DNA from: Sphingomonas sp. QA11
Lineage (GTDB): Bacteria; Pseudomonadota; Alphaproteobacteria; Sphingomonadales; Sphingomonadaceae
Reading direction: 5' to 3'
DNA: 64,000 nucleotides
Assembly (NCBI RefSeq): GCF_028473665.1
Contig: NZ_CP098774.1
Coordinates: 2,356,001 to 2,420,000, forward strand
This document shows positions 17,166-26,509 of this stretch, piece by piece. Made by a program: the position numbers and the translations under genes. The notes below the pieces were generated by a model. It worked only from the letters and a program-made list of their open reading frames with translations. It did no database searches and was not told the origin of the DNA. The stretch's first letter is position 1; each line of letters starts with the position of its first letter.

Positions 17166-17678
17166 TTGATCAGGATCGCGCCGATTTCCGAAGTTGAACC
17201 GCAGGCAGTCGAGCATCTGCTCGACCGCGCGTTCGGCACGGACCGGCACGAGCGAACCGCCTACCGGATTCGCCAGGGCATGCCCGCGATTCCCCGGTTG
17301 AGCTTCGCTGCCCTGGAAAACGGCGCGCTGGTCGGCACGATCCAGTGCTGGCCGATCCTGTTCGACGGTGACGATGGCCAGGATGTGCCGATGGTGATGC
17401 TCGGCCCGGTCGCCGTCGAACCGGCGCGGCAGCGCGACGGGATCGGGCGTGACCTGATGCTCTATGCGCTGAACGCGGCGGTGGCCTCGGGCGAGGCCGG
17501 TGCGCTGATGCTGATCGGCGACCCGGAATATTATGGCCGGTTCTTCGGCTTCACCGCTGATCGAACGGCCGGGTGGCGCGCGCCGGGCCCCGTCGAGCAG
17601 CGCCGGCTGCTGGCAATGGGCGATTCGGTCCCGGACGGCGCGGGCATGCTCGCCCCTCGAACCGTGGCGCTCGCCTGA
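17166..17678 (+). CDS. GNAT family N-acetyltransferase
   Basis: 170-aa acetyl-CoA-dependent acyltransferase. The GNAT core is visible: LSFAALENGALVGTIQCWP, then PMVMLGPVAVEPARQRDGIGRDLM with the Q/R-x-x-G-x-G/A acetyl-CoA loop, and LIGDPEYYGRFFGF, which is typical of the YhbS-type subgroup. TTG 17166 is favoured because AGGAG stands eight bases before it, while ATG 17139 has no ribosome site; the choice is not certain. Substrate unknown. Confidence 0.85.
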   Translation: MIRIAPISEVEPQAVEHLLDRAFGTDRHERTAYRIRQGMPAIPRLSFAALENGALVGTIQCWPILFDGDDGQDVPMVMLGPVAVEPARQRDGIGRDLMLYALNAAVASGEAGALMLIGDPEYYGRFFGFTADRTAGWRAPGPVEQRRLLAMGDSVPDGAGMLAPRTVALA

Positions 17679-17716
17679 CGCTTTACGCCCGGGCAGGCCT
17701 GTCCTACCGCCTACCG

Positions 17717-18280
17717 ATGCCGATGGACCCGCTTCCCGATCTTGCCGCGCTGTCGCTCGCCGATATCGCGCGCCTCGCCGGGGAACGGAAACTGCCACCG
17801 GTCGAACGCTGGAACCCGACTCATTGCGGCGACAGCGAGATGCGCATCGCGCGCGACGGGACCTGGTTCCATCAGGGATCGCCGATCGGGCGTCAGGCGA
17901 TGGTCCGGCTGTTCTCGACGATCCTGCGTCGTGAGGAGGATGGCGGCTATGTGCTCGTCACGCCGGTCGAGAAGCTCGATATCGCGGTGGAGGACGCCCC
18001 TTTCGTCGCGGTAGAGATGAAGGTCGAAGGCGAAGGTCGCGATTCGCGCCTGGCCTTTCGCCTCAACACTGGCGATCTGGTGACGGCCGGCAGCGACCAT
18101 CCCCTGCGTTTCGAGGAACGCGGGAATGGCCCCCGCCCCTATCTCCATGTCCGGGGCGGGCTGGAGGCGCTGGTCGCCCGGACGGTCTATTACGATCTCG
18201 CCGCGATCGCGCTGGCGGGCGACGATGTGGCGCCCGGCGTGTGGAGCAACGGCGCCTTCTTCCCTTTTGGAGCCGACTGA
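17717..18280 (+). CDS. DUF1285 domain protein
   Basis: 187-aa member of DUF1285. Recognised by the N-terminal PPVERWNPTHCGDSEMRIA, the GTWFHQGSPIGR motif, RLFSTILRREEDGGYVLVTPVEK and a C-terminal LHVRGGLEALVARTVYYDLA. Function unknown; structures of the family suggest a nucleotide- or ligand-binding role. It is the first of three genes packed without gaps (DUF1285, NUDIX, CCA enzyme), its stop abutting the next ATG, an order commonly seen in alphaproteobacteria. Confidence 0.88.
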   Translation: MPMDPLPDLAALSLADIARLAGERKLPPVERWNPTHCGDSEMRIARDGTWFHQGSPIGRQAMVRLFSTILRREEDGGYVLVTPVEKLDIAVEDAPFVAVEMKVEGEGRDSRLAFRLNTGDLVTAGSDHPLRFEERGNGPRPYLHVRGGLEALVARTVYYDLAAIALAGDDVAPGVWSNGAFFPFGAD

Positions 18281-18883
18281 ATGACCCTTGCCGATCGTTT
18301 GCGCCACGCGCTCGAAACCGGACACGGCATGGAGACCGTGCTGCTGACCGGGGATCATCGCGACCCTGAACTCGACCAGTCGACGCCGCTGATGAACGCC
18401 GCCGTGCTCGTCGCCGTCACCGATCGTTCAAGGCCCGGCGTCATCCTGACCCAGCGTACCGACACCTTGTCGCGCCACCCCGGCCAGGTCGCCTTTCCCG
18501 GCGGCCGGATCGACCCGGGCGACAGCGGCGCGATCGACGCGGCGCTGCGCGAGGCGGAAGAGGAGATTGCCCTGCCGCGCGACCGCGTGATCGTGATCGG
18601 AGAGGCCGACCGCTATCGCACCGTCACCGGATTCGACGTGACCCCGGTTATCGGGATCGTCCCGCCCGACCTGATCCTGGTTCCCAGCGCAGCCGAGGTG
18701 GCTCAGGTGTTCGAGGTGCCGCTCGATTTCGTCCTCGACGCCGCGAACCATGTCGAGGCGACCGTCGAATGGCAGGGCCGCAACCGCCATTATTACGAGA
18801 TCAACTGGGACGGCCACCGCATCTGGGGCGCGACCGCCGCGATGATCGTCAATCTCTCCAGGCGGCTACGATGGAACGGATGA
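18281..18883 (+). CDS. CoA pyrophosphatase-type NUDIX hydrolase
   Basis: 200-aa NUDIX protein. The box is FPGGRIDPGDSGAIDAALREAEEEI, read as GGR..D..D then ALREAEEE, which is the pattern of the NudL/CoAse subgroup that splits CoA into phosphopantetheine and 3',5'-ADP. The upstream VLVAVTDRSRPGVILTQRT and the LSRHPGQVAFPGG lead-in also fit that subgroup. ATG 18281 directly follows the DUF1285 stop. It overlaps the CCA-enzyme gene by 13 bases. Confidence 0.88.
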   Translation: MTLADRLRHALETGHGMETVLLTGDHRDPELDQSTPLMNAAVLVAVTDRSRPGVILTQRTDTLSRHPGQVAFPGGRIDPGDSGAIDAALREAEEEIALPRDRVIVIGEADRYRTVTGFDVTPVIGIVPPDLILVPSAAEVAQVFEVPLDFVLDAANHVEATVEWQGRNRHYYEINWDGHRIWGATAAMIVNLSRRLRWNG

Positions 18884-20076
18884 TCCTGCCGCAGGCCGCG
18901 TGGCGCCGACGCGACGGACTGGTGGAACTCTGCGACGTGCTGGGCGCGGCCGAAGGCAAGGTGCGTTTCGTCGGTGGCGCCGTGCGCGATACGCTGCTCG
19001 GCATCGACGTGGCCGATGTCGATCTCGCGACGACTCATTCGCCCGACCGGGTAATCGCCCTGCTCAAGGGCAATGGCATCAAGGCAGTGCCGACCGGCCT
19101 CGCGCACGGCACGGTGACGGCGGTGCTGACCGGCGGCCCCGTCGAGGTAACCACCCTCCGTTGCGATATCGCGACTGACGGCCGGCATGCGACCGTCGCC
19201 TTCACCGACGACTGGCAGGAGGATGCCGCGCGACGCGATTTCACGATGAACGCGCTCTACGCCGATCCACTGACCGGGAAGATCTTCGATTATTTCGGCG
19301 GGATCGACGATCTGGACGCGCGGCGGGTGCGTTTTATCGGCGATCCGCTGAAACGAATCGCCGAGGATCATCTGCGCATCCTGCGCTTCTTCCGCTTCCA
19401 CGCCCGGTTCGGCGACACACCGGACGAGGCCGGGCTGGATGCCTGCACCGAACGCGCGAACGACCTGATGGCCCTGTCGCGTGAGCGGATCGCGGCCGAA
19501 CTGCTCCGGCTGCTGGTCGCGGTGCACGCAGTCCGCGTCGTCGACCTGATGATCGACCATGCGATCTTCGTCCCGGTACTTCCGGAGATCGAAAGCACCC
19601 GACAACTGGCGCGGCTGGTCTCGCGCGAGGCCGAGGCGGGGATCGATCCGGATCCGATCCGGCGGCTTGCCTCGCTGCTCCCGGCGGACACCCGCGTGGC
19701 CGACGATATCGGCGCGCGGCTGAAACTGTCCAAGGTCGAGCGGCGACGACTGGTCAGCGCCGCCGAACCAGTGGGCGACGAGCCGGCGACGGTGATCGAC
19801 TACCGGCTCGGCAGGGAACTGGCGATCGATCGCCTGCTCCTGTCGGATCGTCCGGAAAAGGACGTGACGTCCCTACTCGCCTGGGAATCCCCTGCCCTGC
19901 CGCTCACCGGCGGTGCCCTGGTCGAACGGGGCCTGCGCAAGGGGCCCGAGGTCGCGCGCACGCTGCGCCGGATCGAGGAGCAATGGATCGCCGAGGGCTT
20001 TCCTGATCCAGCGCGGGTGAACCAGATCGCCGACGCGGCGACCGCTCAGTTCCTGCGGGCTTCCAGCAGCGAATAG
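18871..20076 (+). CDS. CCA tRNA nucleotidyltransferase / poly(A) polymerase family
   Basis: 401-aa class II nucleotidyltransferase. It has VRFVGGAVRDTLLGIDVADVDLAT with the DxD catalytic aspartates, RRDFTMNALYAD, FDYFGGIDDLDARRVRFIG and LRILRFFRFHARFG, the RNA-nucleotidyltransferase signature blocks. It most likely adds or repairs 3' CCA on tRNA. This matters here, because tRNA-Cys in this window does not encode a full CCA. Two starts are possible: ATG 18871 with AGGCGG upstream, or ATG 18880, which makes an ATGA overlap with the NUDIX stop. The 3' end overlaps the convergent GGDEF/EAL gene by 31 bases. Confidence 0.92.
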   Translation: MERMILPQAAWRRRDGLVELCDVLGAAEGKVRFVGGAVRDTLLGIDVADVDLATTHSPDRVIALLKGNGIKAVPTGLAHGTVTAVLTGGPVEVTTLRCDIATDGRHATVAFTDDWQEDAARRDFTMNALYADPLTGKIFDYFGGIDDLDARRVRFIGDPLKRIAEDHLRILRFFRFHARFGDTPDEAGLDACTERANDLMALSRERIAAELLRLLVAVHAVRVVDLMIDHAIFVPVLPEIESTRQLARLVSREAEAGIDPDPIRRLASLLPADTRVADDIGARLKLSKVERRRLVSAAEPVGDEPATVIDYRLGRELAIDRLLLSDRPEKDVTSLLAWESPALPLTGGALVERGLRKGPEVARTLRRIEEQWIAEGFPDPARVNQIADAATAQFLRASSSE

Positions 20077-21761
20077 GCAGCGTCCGCCTCAAGCGGCCGC
20101 GCATAGACGAAGCCCTGGCCATAAGTGCAGCCAAGCGCGGCGAGCGTCTGGGCAAGTTCGTTGGTCTCGATTCCCTCGGCCGTCGTCTGCATGCCAAGCG
20201 CCTGGGCAAGCGACAGGATGGCCCGCACGATCGCGATCTTGTCGCGGTCGGCAAGCATGCCGGTCACGAAGCTGCGGTCGATCTTGAGAATATCGATCGG
20301 CAGCTTCTGCAGATAGGCGAGGTTCGAATAGCCGGTGCCGAAATCGTCCATCGCCAGCGTCGTGCCGAGCCCCTTCAGCGCATGCATGATTCCAGCGATT
20401 CGGTCGGGATCGGTGACGAGCGCGCTTTCGGTGAGTTCAAGGGTGAGGCGCGAGCCGTCAAGGCCGTTGCCGGTAAGCGCGCGCTCGACCACCGGCGCGA
20501 TGCTGTCGCGCTGAAGCTGGATCGCCGACAGGTTGACCGCGAGCTTAACGCGGCAATTGCCGCCCGCCCGCGCGTCCCATCCGGCGAGCGTGCGCACCGC
20601 TTCCTCGATCGCCCAGCGACCGAGCGGAACGATTAGGCCCGATTCCTCGGCGACCGGAATGAAATCGCAGGGTGAATATTCGGTGCCGTCATCGTCGGCC
20701 CATCGCGCCAGCGATTCGAAGCAGACGATCTGCCCGGTCGCAAGATCGCAAATCGGCTGGAAGCTGAGCCGAAGCTGACCCCGGTCGAGCGCGCGGCGCA
20801 GCGCGGTCTCCATGCCGAACTGCTCGCGCGCGATGTCGAACGCCTGGGTCTGATAGGCTTCGGCGCGACCGCTGGTCTTGGACCGCCGCACCGCGAATTG
20901 AGCGTGGCGGATCAGTTCCTCGGCATCGTCGACCTGGCTCGACCCGAAGGCGATGCCGATCGAGCAAGCCACCCGGATCTCGAAATCGGAAAGCTGGAAC
21001 GGTGTGCCCAGCGCGCCCTGGATTCGCCTGGCGACATGGTCGGCGTCACCGGGACCATCCTCGAGCGTCAGCAGGATACCGAATTCATCACCACCGGTGC
21101 GGGCGAGCACGTCGTGCGCGCGCAGGATGCCCTTGAGACGCCGGGCAACGGTGATGAGCAACTCGTCGCCGGCCATCGACCCGAGGCAGGCGTTCACGCG
21201 GCTGAAACGATCGAGATCGACGATGAGCACGGCGTAGCGTGCCTGCTGTGTCGTGTCGTCGATCAGCGCCTCGAGATGATCGCTGAAGCCGGCGCGATTG
21301 GCGAGGCCGGTCAGGCTGTCGGTCATCATCTCGCGACGAAGATTATGCTCGGTGCGCAATTCGGACGTCTGGTCGATCAGGGTGACGAGGCAGCGCCCCT
21401 CGGCGTTGCGCGTCAGGCGCGCAAGCGTGACTTGATAATAGCGGCAATCGACGGCGTCGCCGAATTGCCAGGGGAAATCCTCGCGCAGCGAATCGCTCTG
21501 GACGAACTTGGTGATCCGCGTCGCAATCAGCGAAATCAACGGCGACGCACCGTTCGCGGAACCAAGGCCGGCCTGACGGAACGGCCGATTTGCCATCTGG
21601 ATGGACACATCGCCGTCGGCCGCGATCACGAGCGCCGCCGGGATGGGAAGAAGATCGAACGTCGCTCCGATCCGGTCCAGATCGTTCATGCGCGCGTCAC
21701 CGGCCTCCATCGATACGGGAGGCTCTTCCGCTTTCAAGACCCGGGACCTGAACGGCATCAT
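20046..21761 (-). CDS. Bifunctional diguanylate cyclase/phosphodiesterase (GGDEF-EAL)
   Basis: About 571 aa with three parts: an N-terminal PAS-like sensor (LDRIGATFDLLPIPAALVIAAD onward), a GGDEF domain with an intact RTGGDEFGILL active site and MTDSLTGLANR, and an EAL domain. The EAL signature reads ESL, with LELTES, DDFGTGYSNL and LKIDRSFV retained, so phosphodiesterase activity is plausible. It turns over cyclic di-GMP. The start is uncertain; two adjacent ATGs at 21761 are taken, with ATG 21689 as alternative. No membrane segment is seen, so it is probably cytosolic. The 3' end overlaps the CCA-enzyme gene. Confidence 0.9.
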   Translation of the reverse strand: MMPFRSRVLKAEEPPVSMEAGDARMNDLDRIGATFDLLPIPAALVIAADGDVSIQMANRPFRQAGLGSANGASPLISLIATRITKFVQSDSLREDFPWQFGDAVDCRYYQVTLARLTRNAEGRCLVTLIDQTSELRTEHNLRREMMTDSLTGLANRAGFSDHLEALIDDTTQQARYAVLIVDLDRFSRVNACLGSMAGDELLITVARRLKGILRAHDVLARTGGDEFGILLTLEDGPGDADHVARRIQGALGTPFQLSDFEIRVACSIGIAFGSSQVDDAEELIRHAQFAVRRSKTSGRAEAYQTQAFDIAREQFGMETALRRALDRGQLRLSFQPICDLATGQIVCFESLARWADDDGTEYSPCDFIPVAEESGLIVPLGRWAIEEAVRTLAGWDARAGGNCRVKLAVNLSAIQLQRDSIAPVVERALTGNGLDGSRLTLELTESALVTDPDRIAGIMHALKGLGTTLAMDDFGTGYSNLAYLQKLPIDILKIDRSFVTGMLADRDKIAIVRAILSLAQALGMQTTAEGIETNELAQTLAALGCTYGQGFVYARPLEADAAYSLLEARRN

Positions 21762-21841
21762 CCAGGGTAGCGTTACCGCGAACAGGTTAAAAGCGGCTGA
21801 AGCTTGCACAGTATTTCAGCCACTTGATACCACCAAAATGG

Positions 21842-24094
21842 CTAGAAACGGTTATCCCTTGGAAAGCCGGTGGGTGGCATTCGTCCGGCCGCGCCGCGCG
21901 CCGCGCGCCACGGTGCAAGATCGCTTTCCGTGCGAGTCCGTCCACTCTCGCCGCCCATCGCCCAACTCAGCCCGTCAGCGAAAACGAAAGTGATCGCATC
22001 GGACAGGCCACCGTCGCGATACCGTTGCAACTGGACACCCTGGCCGCGCGCCAGCTCAGCCAGTTCGGTCAATGGGAAGACGAGCAGGCGGCGGTTGTCG
22101 CCGATCGCCGCGACATAATCGGCCGCCGGATCGACCGGGCGCACGATCTTCAGCTTCGCGCCCAGACGCGGCGTCACCACCGTCTTGCCCTTGCGCGTCT
22201 CGGCGATCGTATCCGCCGTCCGCACGATGAAGCCGCGGCCGTCCGTGGCGGCGACCAGCAGCTTCTCCGCGCGGCTCGCCGGCATCAACGCGACGATCCC
22301 GACATCGCCGTCGAGATCGATCATCGCCCGCACCGGCTCGCCGAAGCCCCGGCCGCCAGGCAGCTTGTCGGCCGCGAGCGTGTAGAAACGTCCATTCTCC
22401 GCCGCGAGCAGGATCTTGTCGGTCGTCTGCGCGGAGAAATGCAGGAAGGCCGCGTCGCCTTCCTTGAACTTCAGGTCGGCCGCGGCGGCGGGCTCGATAT
22501 GGCCCTTCATCGCCCTGATCCACCCCCGCTGCGACAGGATCACGGTGATCGGCTCCCGCTCGATCATCGCCTCGAGCGGGATTTCGCGGGCGGGGGCAGC
22601 TTCCTCGATCGTGGTGCGGCGCTTGCCCAGCTCGGTTTCCAGGCCGTAGCGATCGCGCAGCTTGGCGAAATCCTTCTTCAGCCGGGTCCGCTGGCGCGCG
22701 TCGCTGCCGAGCAACGCCTCAAGGCCTGCCTTCTCGGTTTCCAGCCCGTCGCGCTCCTTGCGAAGCTCCATCTCCTCGAGCCGGCGCAGCGAGCGCAGGC
22801 GCATGTTCAGGATCGCCTCGGCCTGGCGGTCGGTCAATTCGAACTCGGCGATCATCACCGGCTTGGGCTCGTCCTCGGTGCGGATGATCTCGATCACGCG
22901 GTCGAGGTTGAGGAAGGCGATGATGTAGCCGTCCAGCAGTTCCATCCGGTCGGCGATCTTGGCCAGCCGGTGCGCGGTGCGGCGCTGGAGCACGATGAAC
23001 TGGTGATCGACCCAGCCGAGCAGCGCCTCGCGCAGGGACATCACGCGCGGGGTACGGCGCGCGTCGAGCACGTTGAGGTTAAGGCTGACCCGATTTTCCA
23101 GATCGCTCATCCGGAACAGGCTTTCCATCAGCAGGGTCGCATCGACCGTGCGGGCGCGCGGCTCGATCACGATGCGCACCTCCGAATCGGATTCGTCGCG
23201 CACATCCGCCAGGATCGGCAGCTTCTTGTCGTTGATGATCGTCGCGATCTGCTCGATCAGCTTGCCCTTCTGGACGCCGTATGGAATCTCGGTGACGATC
23301 GCGTTCCAAGTGCCACGCCCCTGATCCTCGACATGCCAGCGTGCTCGGACACGGAAGCCGCCGCGTCCGGTGGCATAGGCTTCGGCGATGGCGGCGGCGC
23401 TGTCGACCACTTGCCCGCCGGTCGGGAAATCCGGCCCCTTCACATGCTCCAGCACCTGCGCGTCGCTTGCCTCCGGCTGGTCGATCAGCAGGATCGCGGC
23501 GTCGAACAGTTCGGCGGCGTTGTGCGGCGGGATGCTCGTCGCCATGCCGACCGCGATGCCGGCGGCACCATTGGCGAGCAGGTTCGGGAACATGCCCGGG
23601 AACAGCTCGGGCTCCTGGTCTTCGCCATTGTAGGTAGGACGGTAGTCGACAGCGTCCTCGTCGAGGCCATCCATCAGGTCGATCGCGACCTGGGTCAGCC
23701 GCGCCTCGGTGTAACGATAGGCGGCGGCGTTATCGCCGTCGATATTGCCGAAATTGCCCTGCCCGTCGACGAGCGGATACCGCATGGCAAAGCTCTGCGC
23801 GAGGCGAACCATCGCGTCATAGACCGACTGGTCGCCATGCGGATGATATTTACCGATCACGTCGCCGACGACGCGGGCGCATTTCTTGTAGCCCTGCGCC
23901 GGATCGAGCCGAAGCAGGCGCATCGCCCAAAGCAGACGCCGGTGAACGGGTTTCAGCCCATCGCGGACATCGGGCAGCGAGCGCGCCGTGATCGTGGAGA
24001 GCGCATAGACGAGGTAGCGCTCCGACAGAGCACTGTCGAAGGGCGCGTCGACAATGGCGTTGAAGGGATCGGGCTCTTGGATATCGGTAGGCAT
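21842..24094 (-). CDS. parC: DNA topoisomerase IV subunit A
   Basis: 750-aa subunit that cuts and rejoins DNA to decatenate chromosomes. It begins in the usual ParC way ([35 protein letters not shown]). The catalytic Tyr is in [10 protein letters not shown], and the quinolone region reads [14 protein letters not shown]. There Gln occupies the place of E. coli Ser80 and Asp that of Glu84. The C-terminal beta-pinwheel is short and lacks the GyrA box, which separates it from GyrA. The C-terminal tail is basic ([18 protein letters not shown]). A lone gene between the GGDEF/EAL gene and a LysR gene. Confidence 0.95.
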   Translation of the reverse strand: MPTDIQEPDPFNAIVDAPFDSALSERYLVYALSTITARSLPDVRDGLKPVHRRLLWAMRLLRLDPAQGYKKCARVVGDVIGKYHPHGDQSVYDAMVRLAQSFAMRYPLVDGQGNFGNIDGDNAAAYRYTEARLTQVAIDLMDGLDEDAVDYRPTYNGEDQEPELFPGMFPNLLANGAAGIAVGMATSIPPHNAAELFDAAILLIDQPEASDAQVLEHVKGPDFPTGGQVVDSAAAIAEAYATGRGGFRVRARWHVEDQGRGTWNAIVTEIPYGVQKGKLIEQIATIINDKKLPILADVRDESDSEVRIVIEPRARTVDATLLMESLFRMSDLENRVSLNLNVLDARRTPRVMSLREALLGWVDHQFIVLQRRTAHRLAKIADRMELLDGYIIAFLNLDRVIEIIRTEDEPKPVMIAEFELTDRQAEAILNMRLRSLRRLEEMELRKERDGLETEKAGLEALLGSDARQRTRLKKDFAKLRDRYGLETELGKRRTTIEEAAPAREIPLEAMIEREPITVILSQRGWIRAMKGHIEPAAAADLKFKEGDAAFLHFSAQTTDKILLAAENGRFYTLAADKLPGGRGFGEPVRAMIDLDGDVGIVALMPASRAEKLLVAATDGRGFIVRTADTIAETRKGKTVVTPRLGAKLKIVRPVDPAADYVAAIGDNRRLLVFPLTELAELARGQGVQLQRYRDGGLSDAITFVFADGLSWAMGGESGRTRTESDLAPWRAARGAAGRMPPTGFPRDNRF

Positions 24095-24146
24095 TGGGCC
24101 CCGGTTAGCAGGCGGAATCGGGCTAGGCTAGGATCCGGCGGTCTGT

Positions 24147-25046
24147 TCAGACCGGGCTCGGCAGGTCGCGCGCCAGCTCGGCGAACAGCCATTCACGGAA
24201 TCGCTTGATCTTGGGCACGCCGCGCCGTGCCTCGGGGCAGACCAGCCAATAGGCATAGCCGCGGGTCGATACCTGGTCGAACGGGCGCATCAGCCGGCCC
24301 TCGGCCAGATCGTTGCGCCAGAAGAAAGGAGTCAGCATCGCCATGCCCTGCCCGGCCATTGCCGCATGGCCTTCATGCGCTTGGGAATCGAGCCTGACGC
24401 CGCGGCGGGGCATCCTGTCCGGCGCGTCGACGCCGGCCTCGCGCAGCCAATGGGACCACCAGCTGTCGTGTGGGCTGATCAACGGCAGGCGGAGCAGGTC
24501 GGCCGGCTCGAACAGGGGCCCATGGCGCCGCTGGAAACCCGGGCTGCACATCGGCGTGAAATCGATCGGCAACACCAGGTCCTGCGAGAGATCCGGCCAT
24601 GATCCGCGGCCGGCGCGGATGGCGATATCGACATCGTCGGTCGTGAAATCGGCCAGCATATCACTGGTCAGCAGGCGCACCGCCATATCCGGATGCGCCA
24701 TCTGGAAACTGCCGAGACGCCAGGCGAGCCAGGTATTGGCGAATGTGTTGGAGGTGGAGACGGTCAGCAGCCCCTCATCCTCGGCGCGGATCGTGGCGAA
24801 GGCCGAATCGAGCGCGTCGAAGGCACGGCCCACTTGCGGCGCGATCCGGCGGGCTGCCTCGGTCAGGAGGACGCGTTTCTTCTCGCGGCGGAACAACGGC
24901 ACGCCGAGCCGCTCTTCGAGCAGCTTCACCTGATAGCTCACCGCCGCCTGGGTCATGCCGAGCTCGGCCGCCGCGGCAGTGAAATTCTCGTGGCGCGCCG
25001 CCGCTTCGAACACCCGGACAGCGGAGAGAGGCGGAATGCGGCGCAT
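24147..25046 (-). CDS. LysR-family transcriptional regulator (GcvA-like)
   Basis: 299-aa regulator with an N-terminal winged helix (PLSAVRVFEAAARHENFTAAAAELGMTQAAVSYQVKLLEERLG in shorter parts) and a substrate-binding domain containing LTVSTSNTFANTWLAWRLGSFQ and DVDIAIRAGRG, typical of the GcvA branch. ATG 25046 gives the family start MRRIPPLSAVR. The gene is transcribed divergently from a 62-aa gene (107-bp gap), the most likely target. Effector unknown. Confidence 0.9.
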   Translation of the reverse strand: MRRIPPLSAVRVFEAAARHENFTAAAAELGMTQAAVSYQVKLLEERLGVPLFRREKKRVLLTEAARRIAPQVGRAFDALDSAFATIRAEDEGLLTVSTSNTFANTWLAWRLGSFQMAHPDMAVRLLTSDMLADFTTDDVDIAIRAGRGSWPDLSQDLVLPIDFTPMCSPGFQRRHGPLFEPADLLRLPLISPHDSWWSHWLREAGVDAPDRMPRRGVRLDSQAHEGHAAMAGQGMAMLTPFFWRNDLAEGRLMRPFDQVSTRGYAYWLVCPEARRGVPKIKRFREWLFAELARDLPSPV

Positions 25047-25152
25047 ATTCGATGGATAAGGCAGGCTTATGGATCGTGTCCAACGATTTGTTGGCGCCCC
25101 AATGAGCACAGGCGCATATCCGTTTCGTGATCAACGCCAGCAAAAAAGGAGA

Positions 25153-25341
25153 ATGGCGGTGCGTGACGATTTCTACAGCCAGGCCTGGGCCGGTAATCAC
25201 CAGCATCTGAGCAAGACGATCCATAAGCTGGTTCGCGCGGCGATGGATGCTTTCGACAAGCTCCAGGCCCATCAGTTCGACGCACCCTGGCGCGCGCGAC
25301 GGGCCAAGGGCAAGACGCCGGCATTCGAGCCCGCTGCCTGA
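25153..25341 (+). CDS. Small conserved hypothetical protein
   Basis: 62-aa basic protein starting MAVRDDFYSQAWAGNHQ at ATG 25153, directly behind a very good ribosome site (AAAAAAGGAG). The middle is a single amphipathic helix (LSKTIHKLVRAAMDAFDKLQ) and the tail is basic (WRARRAKGK). There is no signal peptide. Divergent to the LysR gene and 48 bp before the esterase gene, so it may be a LysR target. Family not recognised; a longer frame to 25069 lacks a ribosome site. Confidence 0.7.
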   Translation: MAVRDDFYSQAWAGNHQHLSKTIHKLVRAAMDAFDKLQAHQFDAPWRARRAKGKTPAFEPAA

Positions 25342-25389
25342 TACTCGGCGGTTTTCGACACTGTCGCGGGGAACGCGTATCGGGGGAGC

Positions 25390-26295
25390 ATGTTCAGGCT
25401 TGCTCCGATCGCGCTTCTCGCGTTGATTCCTGCGGTGATGACCGCAACTGCCCCTTCCCTGCTCACCTGGGCCGATCTCACCGCGAGACCGCAGCCGAGA
25501 CCCGATGCAACGATCGCCTATGGCGACGACGACATGCAGAAGGTCGATGTCTGGCTGCCCGCGGGCAAAGGCCCATTGCCGACCCCCTTGCCGACCGTCC
25601 TGATGGTGCATGGCGGCTGCTGGACGACCAGCATCGCCGATCGCAGCCTGATGAACTGGATCGCCGATGATCTCCGCAAGGACGGAATCGCGGTCTGGAA
25701 CATTGATTATCGGGGCGTCGATCGCCCGGGCGGCGGCTATCCCGGCACCTTCCTCGACACGGCCGCGGCCGCCGATTCGCTGATCGCGCACGCGAAGCGC
25801 TTCCATCTCGATACCGGGCACATCGTCGCTGTCGGCCATTCGGCGGGTGGCCATCTCGCCTTGTGGCTGGCCGCGCGGCCGAAACTGCCCAAGGGCAGCC
25901 CGCTGCGTACCGCCACACCGCTGCCGATCGCCCATGTGATCAGCCTTGGCGGACTGCCCGACCTCGAAGCGACCGCGGCCAGCCCGGACAATGGATGCGG
26001 CACCGATGTCGTCAGGCAACTCGTCGGCCCACCGGACACACGCCCTGACGTCTATGCCGACACCTCGATCCCGCGCCTGTTGCCGATTGGCGTGCCGCAG
26101 GATCTGGTCAACGGCCGTGAGGACAGGATCATCCCGATCAGGCTCGGCACCGGCTATGAGGCCAAGGCCAGGCAGGCAGGCGACAACGCCAGGCTTCACC
26201 TCGTGCCCGCGACCGGCCACGTTGAACTGGTGACACCCGATACCAGAGCCTGGGCCGAGACCAGGCGGCTGATCCGCGCGGCGCTCCAACGATGA
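25390..26295 (+). CDS. Secreted alpha/beta-hydrolase (esterase/BD-FAE-like)
   Basis: 301-aa hydrolase with a signal peptide (IALLALIPAVMTATA). The alpha/beta-hydrolase core has the oxyanion HGGCW, the nucleophile elbow GHSAGGHLALW, the acid in NGREDRIIP and the catalytic His in ATGHVEL. The pattern is that of carboxylesterase/feruloyl-esterase or kynurenine-formamidase-like enzymes; the substrate cannot be told. Export points to an extracellular or periplasmic ester. Confidence 0.85.
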   Translation: MFRLAPIALLALIPAVMTATAPSLLTWADLTARPQPRPDATIAYGDDDMQKVDVWLPAGKGPLPTPLPTVLMVHGGCWTTSIADRSLMNWIADDLRKDGIAVWNIDYRGVDRPGGGYPGTFLDTAAAADSLIAHAKRFHLDTGHIVAVGHSAGGHLALWLAARPKLPKGSPLRTATPLPIAHVISLGGLPDLEATAASPDNGCGTDVVRQLVGPPDTRPDVYADTSIPRLLPIGVPQDLVNGREDRIIPIRLGTGYEAKARQAGDNARLHLVPATGHVELVTPDTRAWAETRRLIRAALQR

Positions 26296-26509
26296 CGCTG
26301 GACGACGCCCGCGCTCGACGCTGCTGATCGGCGCTGACGAGGACGATGTGCTTCTCGCGGATTCGACGTCGGCCAATCTGTCTAGGGTTATCATAGTCGC
26401 GCCTATCTCGATCCGGCGCTCTTGAAACGGCACACGGTCAATTGATCGGCCATTTCCGCGTTAACCATTTCTATACTATAGTTCGTCCCGATCGACGGGG
26501 GAATCACCG

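Noticed and set aside
21824..24208. 794-codon frame antisense to parC
   Set aside because: Arises from the third-codon GC bias of parC; its product is low in order-promoting structure and has no family motif.
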